From Wuchereria bancrofti (lineage: Eukaryota; Nematoda; Chromadorea; Rhabditida; Onchocercidae): a stretch of 64,000 nt of DNA. The notes below the pieces were generated by a model. It searched no databases and was not told the DNA's origin. It saw only the letters and a program-made list of their open reading frames with translations. Shown here in pieces: positions 25,201 through 36,625 of the stretch; within the stretch, counting starts at the first letter, position 1, and each line of letters begins with the position of its first letter. The stretch lies in contig SSBO01000001.1 in assembly GCA_005281725.1 (NCBI GenBank), positions 9,545,334-9,609,333 on the forward strand. Reading direction: 5' to 3'. A program made the translations under genes and the position numbers.

Positions 25201-28200
25201 AATTGCTACAATTTTTTTCTGCACCAATTGGTACTGTTGTGCTTTTAATAGACACAGGAGAAAACAACAATCAATCAACCAACCCGTAGTATATCCTTAA
25301 TTAATTGTCTCATATTACAACAACCACTAATTACTCCTAAACCATTTTATACTGTTTGATGACAAGGCGTACACAAATTCATAATCGAAAATTTTACTAG
25401 CATAGCTCAATTTTAGTTACTGTGACCTTTCTAATTTAACAATCATTGGTCAACAGTCATACGCTAATTAGGTTTACATAATTCGTTGAGCAATAAGGAA
25501 TTGGAACAATTTTAATTCTTTCAATCAGCAACAATAACAAAACGACAAAACAAAAAAATTAATGCTAAAATATAATTTAAAATCATATTTCTATGACTTT
25601 AAATAGAATTGCTATAATTTTTAAATTCAATTACATTAGAATATAATCTATGCAAAGTGGATTGAAAAAAATTATGTATTATCTCTAAGAATTCGAATTA
25701 ATATATTTTAATTTCAATATTTTATTATTTTTTTATTGATAATAAAAAAATTGTTCATTCATACAGTCAACTTTATGCTGTAAAAATCAAATGCTTTAAT
25801 ATCGTATACCATTCATCCAATTTAATCTTTTTCTTATTATTGCCCTATTTTTTTTGTTTTAGTTGAAGAAATGATGAATCATATACTGTACTATACCGTC
25901 AATATTATAATTATATTATACTGTACCATACCGTTAATATAATTATGTCATACCGTACTACGCCGATAATATTATAATTATATTATACTGTACTATACCG
26001 TTGATATAATTATATTATACCGTACTATACCGTTAATATTATAATTACATTATACTGTACTATACTGTGTTTCCAAAAAAAGATTACTTTTATTTTTTAT
26101 TACTTATAAAGGAAATTTTAAAGAGTGTAAAATTTTCATAACATCCATTCTATTCTATATCATGCATATATCTTTTGTCTTTTTTCTTTTCCTCATCTCA
26201 TTCTTCAATAATCTTTCTGTTCAATCGATTAACGAAATTTTGAAAATGTTGAATAATTAAATCGTAAAATCAAATGCCGCCGACAACATATCCCAACTAC
26301 CGATTATATATACATACATACATACAGACACACACATATTTATTATATAGTTTTAAATTGTTTGGCGACACGGTGTCATTTCAGTTGACCTTTTCCTCTC
26401 TTCTTTTAGCTAACTAAAAAATTCTTAAAATTGAAATTACTACTTTACTGTACTGCTATTACAACAACAACAACAATTATTTCCTCATCAATAATTATTT
26501 GAAATTTTCAATTTTTCAAAAATTTTCCGAAAAAAAACAAAATAAAATTTAAATATGTTTAATCGAAAAAACAAAAAAAAAAAAACAATGATTCAACTAA
26601 TGGAATATGTCAGGAATTTTTAAGTGGAAGAAAGAAAATGAAAAATGATTACATAATGATTCAGAATTAAATGCTAACAATAATCGTTCGTTTTTTTTTT
26701 TTAAATTAACTATCAAATCACTTCTTTTCTTTTATAAATCTAAAATTTTGTTAATTTATTTAAATAAAATTACAAATTATCATTTTTTCCTTTTTTTGCT
26801 TTATTTATTCATTTTTTTTTATTTTTTGCAAATTGTCAACCAAAAAAAAAATATATCAAAATATACGAAATAATTAATGATATAATCCTAAGCCTTCTAC
26901 ACGTTTCAACGTCTAACCTAAATTACACGTTTCTTTATTATCCCTTTATTTCATTTATTTACTTTTACTGTATTTATTGGAAATAAACATTAGATTTACC
27001 AGTTTAATGCATATATTGTTTACCTATGGATGAATAATAGAATAATGATTATTTCCCATCTTGGAATTATTTATCATTAACCGCAACCGCTCTTCCTTCC
27101 GCTTTCATTTGTAATCGTAAGTAAATAGGAAAACCTAAAAGTTTACTAATTTTAATGGTACCGTAATATTTTCTCTTTATTTCACTATCTTTTAGTTATT
27201 TTGTTAACTTTTTCTCTATGTAGCAATTCTTATTTTATTAGTAAAGAATTAAGCAAAAAACAGAGAGAGAGAGAAAGAAAGAGAGAGCAAAGAGGTGAAA
27301 AAGTTGAAGAAAAAAGAAACAAAGATTCTATTTTTTGATATACTATGTAAAAATTTTTTTTTTATATTTTCAAAGTTACAATAATAATTATTGTTAGAAA
27401 AAATGGAAAATGATGAATGGTTGAGAAGGATGAAAAGAAGTAAGTTTAAATTTTAATAGTATATAATAGCATTTCTATGGATATTTCTATAAATCGTTTA
27501 AAATATGTTTATTTTCATTTTTACTTCATTTTTTTCTCTTTCTTTCTCTTCTTCACTTTCTTTTTCTCTCTCTCTCTCTTTCCACAAAAATATCTTTATA
27601 AATTATTTAATTAGAACAAATTCTTATTACTAATTTTAATGGAAGCTGAGCTATATATACAATACATCAATCGCTAATAATGCATATTGGCTTACCGTAT
27701 TTTTCCGTTGTTGACATTTCTAACTGTCCCTTCTTCCTTTTGTCATCTTTTTTTTTGATGCAAAAATTGAGAAATGATTTTCCGAACTGCATGAAATAAA
27801 CCGATTTTATTGTCGCTATCTTTTATCTCATTTTTATTCTTTCTAGTTTTTTCTTCATATGATCATTCATTGATAAAGATTGTAACTGTGCTGAAGTACT
27901 AGTGATAAGCGATATGTATAATTATTTTGTAAAAAAACTTTAAATTAACCAAAAACTTTAAATTAACCACTATACTCATCAAATAACACTAACACTGATA
28001 ATAATGATAACGAAATAATAACACATTTTGATTTTTCAATACGATATAAGGTGATAAAATTTAGAAAATTTTGATGTATGATAAAAAAGACAAAGTTTGG
28101 ATATGTTTTTTTTTTTTTTGAATATCAAAATGAGCACTTTTTTTTTAATGACTATAAGTCTTGGAAGTAAATATATAGTAATAATAACAATTGATAAGAT

Positions 28201-31200
28201 TAGAAATAATAATGGTAACAATAAAAGTAGTCATAATATTTTCATATCAACTATGATAATGAGAAATAAAAGTACCAATAAACTAGCACAGTGATGAATG
28301 TTAATTACTGTTGTTATCACTATTATCAGTTAATTTCTTTTTTACTACTCAAATGTAAATGATCTATTTTTTTTTTTATGAATATCAAAAATGGTACTTT
28401 TTTTCTACTTTTATGATCTCATATTAGTGATACAATGATAGTATTTATTATCTTAATGATAGTATTTGTTTAGATAATTGTTTTTATGATTCATTTAACA
28501 TTATTATAGTAGTAGTTGTTGTGGTGATAATAGCAGTAGTAATGATAACAAAAGGTTAACAGTTGTAGTAGTAATAGTAAAATCAATTTGCATTCCATCT
28601 GTAAAGGTTAACTTTATAATGTCGTTGTTGCTGTAATTCTTCGTAAAGAGAACATATGTTATCAGCTGTGCACAATAATTTCATATAATACAACAACCGG
28701 TATAATTTCTTCATATCAATCTTTAATTTTCTCATCTAAAATTTCAAATTTAATTTGAATATACATACACATTTGAAAAATGCATTCTGAAAGTTCAAAT
28801 GATTATATTTAAAATTTTTATTTAAATGACGAAATAAAAAAAGATTGGTTAAATTTTTCAAATGAAAAGTTTTGATTTAGTAAAGAAAATATATGGTTAA
28901 ATGATAATAATTAATTAAACAGGATTTTGTAAATTAGAAAGTTTTCACTTTTTCTTTTTTGCTTCAATTCATTTATTTGCTTAATTAATTTACTTTGTTT
29001 CAGTTTTTGCTTTATTGAACTGATTTAAAACAATTGTACAACACTAGAAATTGATCAATAAAAAATTTTTTGGACAAATAAATAAGTGCAGCATAAAGTA
29101 TTGTAATTTTAGAGATATTAACAAATTCAAAGCACTTAAATTAAATTTATTTTTTTTTTTGTTGAAATGTTTGCATTTATTTATTTATTTATTCTATCAC
29201 TAGAAAATAATTAGTTTTAAGACGGAAATGACCTTGTTTATCTGTAGTCGATCAATTTTAAAGTCCACCTTTCGCCTAATCTATGAGATACAATGAGAAA
29301 GTAAAACCGGAGCAATCGTTTTATCATGTCATTCATCTTATCCGGTCATCTATTTCAACAGGTATACCAATTAACTGGATGGAACTGATTAACGGTTAAA
29401 ATCGTTCATTAAAAAAATTTTGCATCATTAGATAGGCTATTGATGTTTTCAGTACTATCACATTTAAATTTTATAATGAATTATAAAAGTCAAAATTTAA
29501 TTTATTTACAAATTTGTGCAGCAAATTCATTTGTCTGCTAACTGAAATAAAATGAAATTGTAAATTGGAGGAAATAATTTAATTGAATTATTAACATTTC
29601 ATTGTGACTTTGCCTGCTACTCTCTTTTTTCTATTAAAAAGGGAAAAAGAGAGAGAAAGAAAAAAAAAAAGGAAGCTTCCAGCAATTCTTACAATCCATT
29701 ATATTTACTTCGATCCTTTTTTTTTGTTAGAAATTTCATACTTATATTTTTTGGCTATATATGTACTGTCTTATTACTAATTTGCTTTTAAATAAGTTTT
29801 TTTTTTCTCATTTCTTTTTCATCTTTTTTAAACTTTTTTCTTTTTCTTTTTCTTTCTTTTTTTGATAGTTGACTTTTTATTGTGTCAGTTAGAATAAATA
29901 AACTGTAAACAAAAAGATAAACTTAGAAAAAGGATAAATAAATGAAAAGAAAAGGAAAGAAAAAAAAAAAAACGAAAAAATTAGGATTAGTAGATGGAAT
30001 ATTATTCAAATACCAGAGGAAACGGAAGTGAAAGAGACATGGCTAAAGAATATTAGCTTTAACACGAAATAGTTGACATAAAATTAGTTCGAAAATGAAA
30101 TAAAAGTCTTATTGGTTCTCGATTCATTTTATTCATCATCCTTCTCACCCTTTTTCCTATTCTCGAATGGTATACGGTGTATCCTAAATAACAGAAGGTT
30201 AAACTGAAGATCCGGAAGAGAAAAGTAATCCCAATGGGAATAGGCAATTGAATAAAAGGAAGTGGTAGTTTTCCAAAATTGTCAATTCATTTTAGTTGGG
30301 TAAAAGTATTATATTGAGGGTATTTTTGCTATTTTGGGCAAGAAATGGTTTATAAGTAAGTATAGAGTGCAAGCATAATTATCTATTAATCATTACTACT
30401 ACTACTACCGTTAGTTAAATAGCAAAATGACTTAAATAAAATGTAAATGCTTTTATTGATTTCATATATCAAAATTTGAAGAAGGGATGATAATTTGTGA
30501 TAAAAGCATATTTTCTTTATATCATATTTATAATTAAACATTGTGCTATTATGAAAAGTTGTAAATTTATTGGAAAAAAATAAAAAATAAAACATTGAAA
30601 TTATATTTAAAGAGCAAAAATAAACGGATCAATTAGTTACAGTAAAATAGATCGAACAAAGAAGTGAATAATTAATCAATTAATTATTTATTTCATTTAA
30701 AAATGAAACAATCCATCATTACTATCATCATTACTGCTCCTTTTTTTCAGTAACTTATCATTCAGAAAATTAATATTACCATATTTTTTTATTGATATTT
30801 AAAACATAAAAATTTTGAATCGAAACTTGACGAATTAAATTTTGTAAAATAAAATTATATGTGCATAAAATGTTTTCAAAATTATAATTAAATGTTTTTT
30901 TTAATTAAATGTTCATTTTTTCATATATTACTAACATTTGCAAATATTTTTTGAATGATATAATGCATATAGCAATACACTGGAAAATTTTAAATAAATC
31001 GATAAATTTCATTTATATTTTCTTTATAAGTTCAACTTTTCCACAAATGACTAATTGTTAAATTCAAAAATAGCATTATTTTGAGATTGGCAACATTTTT
31101 CCTGTCTGATCGTCAAATATTCACCAATATCAATAATTTCAGGTCATAATTTAAATGAATGATAACATTAGGCAAAAATATTTCTAAACCTAAAATTTAG

Positions 31201-32115
31201 GATGATATTTTACAATAAAAAAAATCAGAAAATTCGTATTTTTTTTTTCATTTGTAGGTAACGCAACTTAAAATCGACAATAATCCGTTTGCCAAAGGAT
31301 TCCGTGATGCCGGTGCCGGAAAACGTGAGAAGAAACGATTATTGAATAGAACGGAATGTAATGCAGCCATTACTGGTATCTCATCGAAATCGGTGATTTC
31401 CCTGAATGATTATCCTGCAACATCGGAATCACCAGCTGCACGAGCTGGTAGCTCAATGGATTCAGATCGTTCTGATGACGATGATTCATCACCACTTCCA
31501 AAACGAACCCGAAGTAGTCAAAGTACTACTGATGATTCATTACAAAATAAGAATCATCTATCCCAGAATCATAACCTTCAACAACATCTTCAATTTTTAC
31601 AAAATCATCGACTACTATCCAAAGATGCTGCCAATTCTCAATTTTTTCATCCGGGTAGTATCGGAGGTTGTGGTGGTGGTGGTGGTGGTGGCGGAGGCAG
31701 CGGAGGCGGCGGTCCGCCACAACCACCACCACCACCACCATCTCATTTTGCACCATTCTTTCAACATTACGGGTTTCATCCCGCTGCAGAATTTTTCTTT
31801 CCTTCTACTCCTTTTCCTCGTGATTTTTTAATGCATCAAGCGGCAGCTGCTGCCGCTGCTGCGGCACAATTTTCTCCCTACCTACTTCGACCATCTTTAC
31901 CCGTTCCACCACCACTTCCTACACCTCAAACAATTAATCCATCAACAGTTACCCCTGCTTCCGTTACTGTATCGCAATCGCTACCACCGATGATTGCAAC
32001 TACCGTTATTCCATCAAACACTAACGGTGTACCATCATGTCCAGTTTCCACAACAGGAAAATCGGTAGTAGCTCCTAAAAAAGGAGGATTCGATGTATCT
32101 GATCTCCTTGCTTAA
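9973..32115 (+). CDS. tbx-2: T-box transcription factor, TBX2/TBX3 subfamily (gene span, 4 exons)
   Basis: Exons 9973-10253, 15150-15417, 24710-24856 and 31258-32115 join in frame into 517 residues. The T-box DNA-binding domain (about residues 68-254) is complete and closely matches vertebrate TBX2/TBX3, for example [42 protein letters not shown] and [13 protein letters not shown]. The N-terminal MAFNPF mirrors the MAYHPF start of vertebrate TBX2. The C-terminal half is disordered, with acidic, poly-Gly, poly-Pro and poly-Ala tracts, and ends in FDVSDLLA, an eh1-like motif. TBX2-family proteins are nuclear, mostly repressive; C. elegans TBX-2 acts in pharyngeal muscle and neural fate. The ATG at 9973 was chosen because an in-frame stop lies at 9928; the ATG at 9979 is also possible. 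Every splice site is GT-AG. Confidence 0.95.
11256..11280. repeat. Poly-A tract (25 nt)
   Basis: Uninterrupted A run in tbx-2 intron 1. Confidence 0.95.
11538..11621. repeat. Imperfect TGAA tetranucleotide array
   Basis: TGAA/TGAG repeats, the reverse complement of the TTCA motif of the satellite at 7188-7994, but short and diverged. Confidence 0.85.
12847..12904. repeat. CA simple repeat
   Basis: CA dinucleotides with AAAC, GCAC and ATAC interruptions in tbx-2 intron 1. Confidence 0.9.
13307..13314 (+). promoter_or_regulatory. Candidate T-box half-site GGTGTGAA
   Basis: It matches the core of the T-box half-site AGGTGTGA at 7 of 8 positions when aligned (GGTGTGA). It lies in tbx-2 intron 1. 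This is sequence match only. Confidence 0.3.
14408..14415 (+). promoter_or_regulatory. Candidate T-box half-site GGTGTGAA
   Basis: Second GGTGTGAA in tbx-2 intron 1, inside a short G-rich patch. This is sequence match only. Confidence 0.3.
15150..15417 (+). CDS. tbx-2: tbx-2 exon 2 (T-box core)
   Basis: It completes Arg94 and encodes residues 95-183. Acceptor ACATTATAG, donor GTAAGT. It carries the most conserved part of the T-box: [40 protein letters not shown] and the NISDKHGF end. The antisense open frame here is a shadow. Confidence 0.97.
18661..19015. repeat. Diverged GAT/AAT tandem array
   Basis: Loose tandem copies built from GATGATGATGACAATAAT, TATTAATGATAATCACGA and similar words. 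It opens long frames on both strands (Met/Ile-rich and Ile/Val-rich) that are artefacts of the repeat. Confidence 0.85.
19814..19821 (-). promoter_or_regulatory. Candidate T-box half-site (reverse GGTGTGAA)
   Basis: TTCACACC on the plus strand, in tbx-2 intron 2. This is sequence match only. Confidence 0.3.
20712..20735. repeat. (AATT)n repeat
   Basis: Six tandem copies of AATT, a perfect self-complementary tract. Confidence 0.9.
21895..22130. other. Mixed-composition island in tbx-2 intron 2
   Basis: It has markedly fewer homopolymers and more G+C than the flanking intron, includes the E-box CAGCTG at 21989-21994, and has no open reading frame of interest. A conserved intronic enhancer is possible but unproven. 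Confidence 0.35.
24710..24856 (+). CDS. tbx-2: tbx-2 exon 3 (T-box)
   Basis: 49 codons, residues 184-232, phase 0 on both sides. Acceptor CTTTTTCAG, donor GTTAAT. It encodes [17 protein letters not shown] and [20 protein letters not shown], the T-box dimer and DNA-contact region. Confidence 0.97.
24857..31257 (+). other. tbx-2: tbx-2 intron 3 (6.4 kb)
   Basis: AT-rich intron. It contains the 67-bp dimeric higher-order repeat at 25885-26068 and TACA/CACA runs near 26300-26338. No nested gene was supported. Confidence 0.9.
25885..26068. repeat. Higher-order tandem repeat, alternating 35- and 32-bp units
   Basis: Units starting ACTGTACTATACCGT or ACCGTACTATACCGT begin at 25885, 25920, 25952, 25987, 26019 and 26054, giving spacings of 35, 32, 35, 32 and 35. 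The two unit types differ by a 3-base indel (AATATTATAATT against AATATAATT). The array is therefore about 2.5 copies of a 67-bp dimer, showing that the dimer, not the monomer, was amplified. Confidence 0.9.
31258..32115 (+). CDS. tbx-2: tbx-2 exon 4 (end of T-box and C-terminal domain)
   Basis: 285 codons plus TAA, residues 233-517, acceptor TTTGTAG. It finishes the T-box ([20 protein letters not shown]) with a basic KREKKR stretch at 254-259 that could be a nuclear localisation signal. Next come an acidic DSDRSDDDD patch, a second basic KRTR, a Gln/His/Asn-rich part, poly-Gly (about 368-384), poly-Pro (about 385-393), poly-Ala (427-435) and a Pro/Thr/Ser-rich tail. It ends FDVSDLLA. The +1 frame at 31406-31831 and the antisense frame at 31526-31756 are shadows. 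Confidence 0.96.
   Translation, partial: VTQLKIDNNPFAKGFRDAGAGKREKKRLLNRTECNAAITGISSKSVISLNDYPATSESPAARAGSSMDSDRSDDDDSSPLPKRTRSSQSTTDDSLQNKNHLSQNHNLQQHLQFLQNHRLLSKDAANSQFFHPGSIGGCGGGGGGGGGSGGGGPPQPPPPPPSHFAPFFQHYGFHPAAEFFFPSTPFPRDFLMHQAAAAAAAAAQFSPYLLRPSLPVPPPLPTPQTINPSTVTPASVTVSQSLPPMIATTVIPSNTNGVPSCPVSTTGKSVVAPKKGGFDVSDLLA
32089..32109 (+). other. tbx-2: eh1-like motif at the TBX-2 C-terminus
   Basis: The codons for F-D-V-S-D-L-L form the last residues but one of the protein. The pattern F-x-V/I-x-x-L/I-L matches the loose eh1 consensus used to bind Groucho/TLE co-repressors (UNC-37 in C. elegans). Function is inferred from pattern only. Confidence 0.4.
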
Positions 32116-32393
32116 TCGTGATATTTCTAAGTAATTTTCTTGTTCATCAAATGAATTTTTATTTATTATTATAATTTTCGAGAAAAAGGAAGCAAATAAT
32201 GATAGTACATAAAAAGCAAAATTGTTCGAAATTATTTTTTGCAAATTAAAAAATGAAAAAACGCCGTGAAAATTATTTGGGAAGTTAAATTTTTCTATTT
32301 ATGATAGCAATTATAATAGAAAATATCAAAATATTTGTTGAAATGATAAATTAAGACTATCATTTTCGAGTATTTTTTCAATTATGGTAACAT

Positions 32394-32399
32394 AATAAA
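32394..32399 (+). terminator. tbx-2: Candidate tbx-2 polyadenylation signal AATAAA
   Basis: First canonical AATAAA downstream of the tbx-2 stop, 279 nt past it. AT-rich DNA gives many chance AATAAA words, so the true site needs transcript data. Confidence 0.4.
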
Positions 32400-33058
32400 A
32401 TGAGAAGTGTACAAATATTAATAGTAATTAAAGAGTAATTTTCTTTTTGAGCATTTCAAATTTCAGATTATCGATTTGTTCATTATCTTTCTATTTTGTT
32501 ATCAATTGCACAAATCGACGGTATGTACAGATAATGTTAAATCATTTACAAGGAAAAAAGAACTTAAAAAACCAAAAAAAAAAACTCAGATAATGAATAA
32601 AAATTTTTTCCAATTACTTAGTTGTTTAAATAATTAAAGAATTTTTAAAATTAAAAAAAAAGAAATGCAATGCTCACATAGCTTTACTGTTTATAAGAAA
32701 TGTGCTCGTTTTCTTTTGTATTTTGTTAAGAAAAAAAAATTTCTAAAAAATTAAGTATCATTTTTAATTGTACACATGAATTGCATTAATGATAATTTCT
32801 TGTTGCTTTCATTTTGTTTGTTCCATTTCAAAGCCATAAATTTTAATAATAATGTATTAAGTAAAAAGTTATACAAAATAAATAAAATAAAAAACAAAAA
32901 ATTCGCTTTACACAATATTAAACATTTACCTCATCAACAATACATGGTATGTAAATGAATGAATATTAAAAAAAAAAATAATACAATTTTTTCCACATTA
33001 ATTAAAATATTTAATTTAAATTTTGAAATTATTTTTTTGAAAAAAAGAAAACAATTCT

Positions 33059-33060
<2 letters not shown>

Positions 33061-33090
<30 letters not shown>
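33061..33090. repeat. CT dinucleotide array
   Basis: TCTCCC followed by uninterrupted TC repeats in the tbx-2/sax-2 spacer. Confidence 0.95.
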
Positions 33091-33355
33091 ATTCTTTCTT
33101 TTTTTTTTTTTGTTCTCAATCTTATTACAATTAATCCCTATGAAAATTAACAATTGATGAAAGTAATCGAATACTTTTAACATTTCATAGTATATTTTTT
33201 TCAAATTTATACTTGTCATATTAGAATATCTAAGAATAAATAAATAATCATCGTTGCTTTATAAGTTGCTACTTCTACTCTGAAGCAATAAAATATCCAA
33301 TTTCAATTTTACATAAATTTTGATGGTTAATGGTAGCAGTTCGATGTATAACAAT

Positions 33356-33384
33356 CTCTTTCTCTCTCTCTCTCTCTCTCTCTC
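33356..33384. repeat. CT dinucleotide array
   Basis: Second TC run, about 270 bp after the first. Confidence 0.95.
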
Positions 33385-33448
33385 ATCCTTAGATTTGTTT
33401 ATTTATTCGCTGAAACATTGTGTACTAATTCTCGAGTACCAAGCTAAA

Positions 33449-33506
33449 ACACACACTCACACACACACACATACATACACACACATACACATACATACAC
33501 ACACGT
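33449..33506. repeat. CA/CATA simple repeat
   Basis: CA repeats interrupted by TACA words. Confidence 0.95.
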
Positions 33507-34898
33507 AAATACACTTTCCGCACATTGGTTATTATAATATACCGTAAAGCTTTTTCAAGTATTTCCGGGAAAAGTGAAACAAAACAAATAAAATATCAAT
33601 AATAACTGATGCTTCATCATATAAGTTAAGTTAACGCTTTAAGAATATATGTATATTTATTTACTTGTTAGAAATCTTTTCAAATATTTCGAGAATATCC
33701 GATATCTATATTCCACTTGTCAAGTACCATTAATCCATTAGTTAACCTGTTAAAGTACCATCACATCTGCTAACAAATAGTTTTCTTAAAAATTTTAGTA
33801 ATATTATACTTTAGCAATGGAAGGAAAAAGAAAAACAGAAATGCAACATGTTTTTGTTAAAATATTGAAAGAAAAAAAAGGTAATGAAATGATATATTGC
33901 GCAGTTTATTAAAATTATTTTGTTAATTAATTTTTTAATGAATCAAATACATTACCAATTAATATTGCTATCAAATTTTTACCAATATTCTAAAAATAAT
34001 TTTGTTAAAAATATTTGAGCTTTTTTTTTTTTCATCTTTGATTTTAATCAATAATTGCAATAAGTAAATTTACACGAATTTTTTAAAATATTGTTGCATT
34101 GTTATACATTCATTAAATTACATATTTGTTTTTCATTTTTTTTTTTTGCTTTGATTTCTTTATATTTTAAATTTATTCTTAATACAGTGTATTAACAACA
34201 ATTTGATAATGTTATTAATTATTAAAAATGTTAATCAATAATTTTAATATTAAAATCATACTGTATTACCATTTTAAATATTTTTTAACAATAGTTTTAT
34301 ATTCATAATTTAAAATAGAAAAAAAAGGGAAGACTGATAAATAAAGAGAATTAATAATTATGCATCAATAAATAGAAAAAAAAATGATTGATAAACAGAA
34401 AAAAAAAACGATTAGCATTTTTTTTTCCTTTTTTTCTCTCTGAATTACTGTCAACTATTTGATACAATGTCGATTTTTTCTGTGACATTAAATCAATCTT
34501 TGAAATAATGACTGTCACATAATTATAGGATAACAATGTTAAAGAGATGGAAGAGTGTAATTGAGGGAATAAAGTTAAATAATCAATGTTTGCAGTTGAA
34601 AAAAAAAAAAGAGTGCATATAATGGCTGTGAAAGATGTCGCCTTACCAAAAGATTTAATCCAATGATACCCTTTTCATTTCTAACTTTTTCCCATCTTCA
34701 AATTTTTCATCTTTTTTTTTTTCTAAACTACTTGTCAACCTTTTTCCTTTTTTCACTCAATATTTAAATCTATGATAATGATTATTACTATAAATTATCA
34801 TGATTATCTTTTAATATCGATTGAATAATAATAATACTAATTAATATATTATGACAATTATTTTCTACTATATATTTTATTCCTTTTTCTCACATTTC

Positions 34899-34945
34899 TT
34901 CTCCCTCTCTCTCTCTCTCCCTCTCCCTCTCTCTCTTTCTCTTTC
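34899..34945. repeat. CT-rich array
   Basis: TCTC and CCCT runs, imperfect. Confidence 0.9.
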
Positions 34946-35231
34946 TTTTCTCTTTTCTGATTATATTTATCAATGAGTTTTTCCCTATATATGTTCAACA
35001 TACATACCATATACTATCAGCAATTCCTACAATGTTGTCATCAATGATGACCACCCGATCGGTGTGAATAACTCACTACCGTATCATAAATATAAACTCT
35101 CTCTCTCTCTCTCTCATCGTTAGGATGAAAATTTTTCATTGAGGAAATTTTGAAAAAAAAAAGAACGATTATTAGTCAATTCAAACAATAAAAAAAATTT
35201 AAAAATAAAAAATAAGAATAAACAAAAGAGA

Positions 35232-35305
35232 ACAAAGTAATAATAATAATAAATAATAATAATGATAATAATAATAATAAATAACAATAGTAATAATAAT
35301 GACAA
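35232..35305. repeat. AAT trinucleotide array
   Basis: Imperfect AAT repeats; their minus strand opens Tyr/Ile/Leu-rich frames that are not genes. Confidence 0.9.
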
Positions 35306-36230
35306 TGATAATAAATAATTATTACTATTATGGTCATAATAATTATGCTAAAACAATAATTTATCATAAATAATTTAAAAGAATCATTTTCAATTATTCT
35401 ATAACAATTTTTTTTTTTGTTCTTTGTTCTGTATTATTGACATAATCATTCCTTTCCTTTTCTTCTCCGCTGATAAATTATCACCATATACCTCTTCTTT
35501 TCTGCATTTCACAATCATTCTTAGTGATATGACCTTATCATTATCACTATTCCTTATTCATGAATCTTTCTATTGGTACAACTATAACGTTACCACTTTT
35601 TCCAGTTATTGCTTTGACTATTTTAGATTATGCATTCATGAATGATTGATTGCATTTTGTACCAATTTTTAGTTATTTTCAAATTTTAATAATTTTTACC
35701 AATTTTCCTCCTCAAAATAGCATTCAAGCATTTTGAGTTTTAATTGCTTTTTATTCATAATGATTGAACGAATTTTTGTATCAAAAAAGATTGTGAAAGA
35801 TTACAAATTTATCAGCATAAATATAAACAAAATGAATACACAAAGTGCTATTAATAATATCAAGTAAATAATCAGAAATGAAATTAATTATCCAAAACAC
35901 AAATTAGCTAATTAACTAGTCATTTGAAGTGTAAAAAAATCTTTAAAATAATTAACCAAAATATATCATTCAGGTATTTATTTACAATTTTGCAAATGAA
36001 AAAGAAAAATCATCGAAGGATAAGAAGATATACCATGTAGAAATTGCAATCAGCATAATTAATTATGCAAAAAATATACTTTGAACCAAAACTTGTTAAG
36101 ACAGACTTAAAATTAAAAAAAGAAATAAGACAAATGAATGTAATTACTCATATAACTTTCATATGAAACTTATAATGATAATATCAATCAAATAAATTCC
36201 CAAACAATAATCAGAATTAAATACAATGAA

Positions 36231-36236
36231 TTTATT
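36231..36236 (-). terminator. sax-2: Candidate sax-2 polyadenylation signal AATAAA
   Basis: TTTATT on the plus strand, 140 nt past the sax-2 stop on the minus strand. It is well placed, but AT-rich background lowers certainty. Confidence 0.4.
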
Positions 36237-36375
36237 TGTACAAAGTAATTCTTTTTTCTGTGTTAAATTTTAACCAAAAAATCAAAACATACGTCAAAAT
36301 TTCAAAAGGAAAAAATTCATGAAATAGTAAAATAAAAAATATAAAACAGGAAATATTAACAGAAATGTAAACATT

Positions 36376-36625
36376 TTAGGATCTGTATGATTCAGAAGCA
36401 CTGGAAACACGTGATGATCGTAAATTAAGCGTTTCAGGTGCAATTGCACGAACAATAGTTGACATTTGCATATTACTCTGTCTTAATTGATTACAACTAA
36501 GTGTTAATGCTTTATCACTTCCCAAAATAGCCCAACAAGAGTTCTGATAATTACGACAATATATTAGCAGTAATACTTCAACATCAACCTGATCACAACA
36601 ACCGTATTCTGCACCAAATTGTTGT
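36376..36625 (-). CDS. sax-2: sax-2 exon w34 (C-terminus and stop)
   Basis: It completes an Arg codon and encodes QQFGAEYGCCDQVDVEVLLL through SDKALTLSCNQLRQSNMQ, ending SSRVSSASESYRS and TAA. The Ser-rich tail is probably unstructured. Confidence 0.93.

Larger units (their letters stand above)
32116..36375. other. Tail-to-tail spacer between tbx-2 and sax-2
   Basis: It holds the 3' UTRs of both genes and no supported gene. It contains CT arrays (33061-33090, 33356-33384, 34899-34945, 35097-35114), a CA array (33449-33506) and an AAT array (35232-35305). Open frames here are low-complexity. Confidence 0.8.

Noticed and set aside
31406..31831. 141-codon frame overlapping tbx-2 exon 4, and the antisense frame at 31526-31756
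   Set aside because: Shadows of the repeat-rich tbx-2 exon; the T-box frame is the real one.
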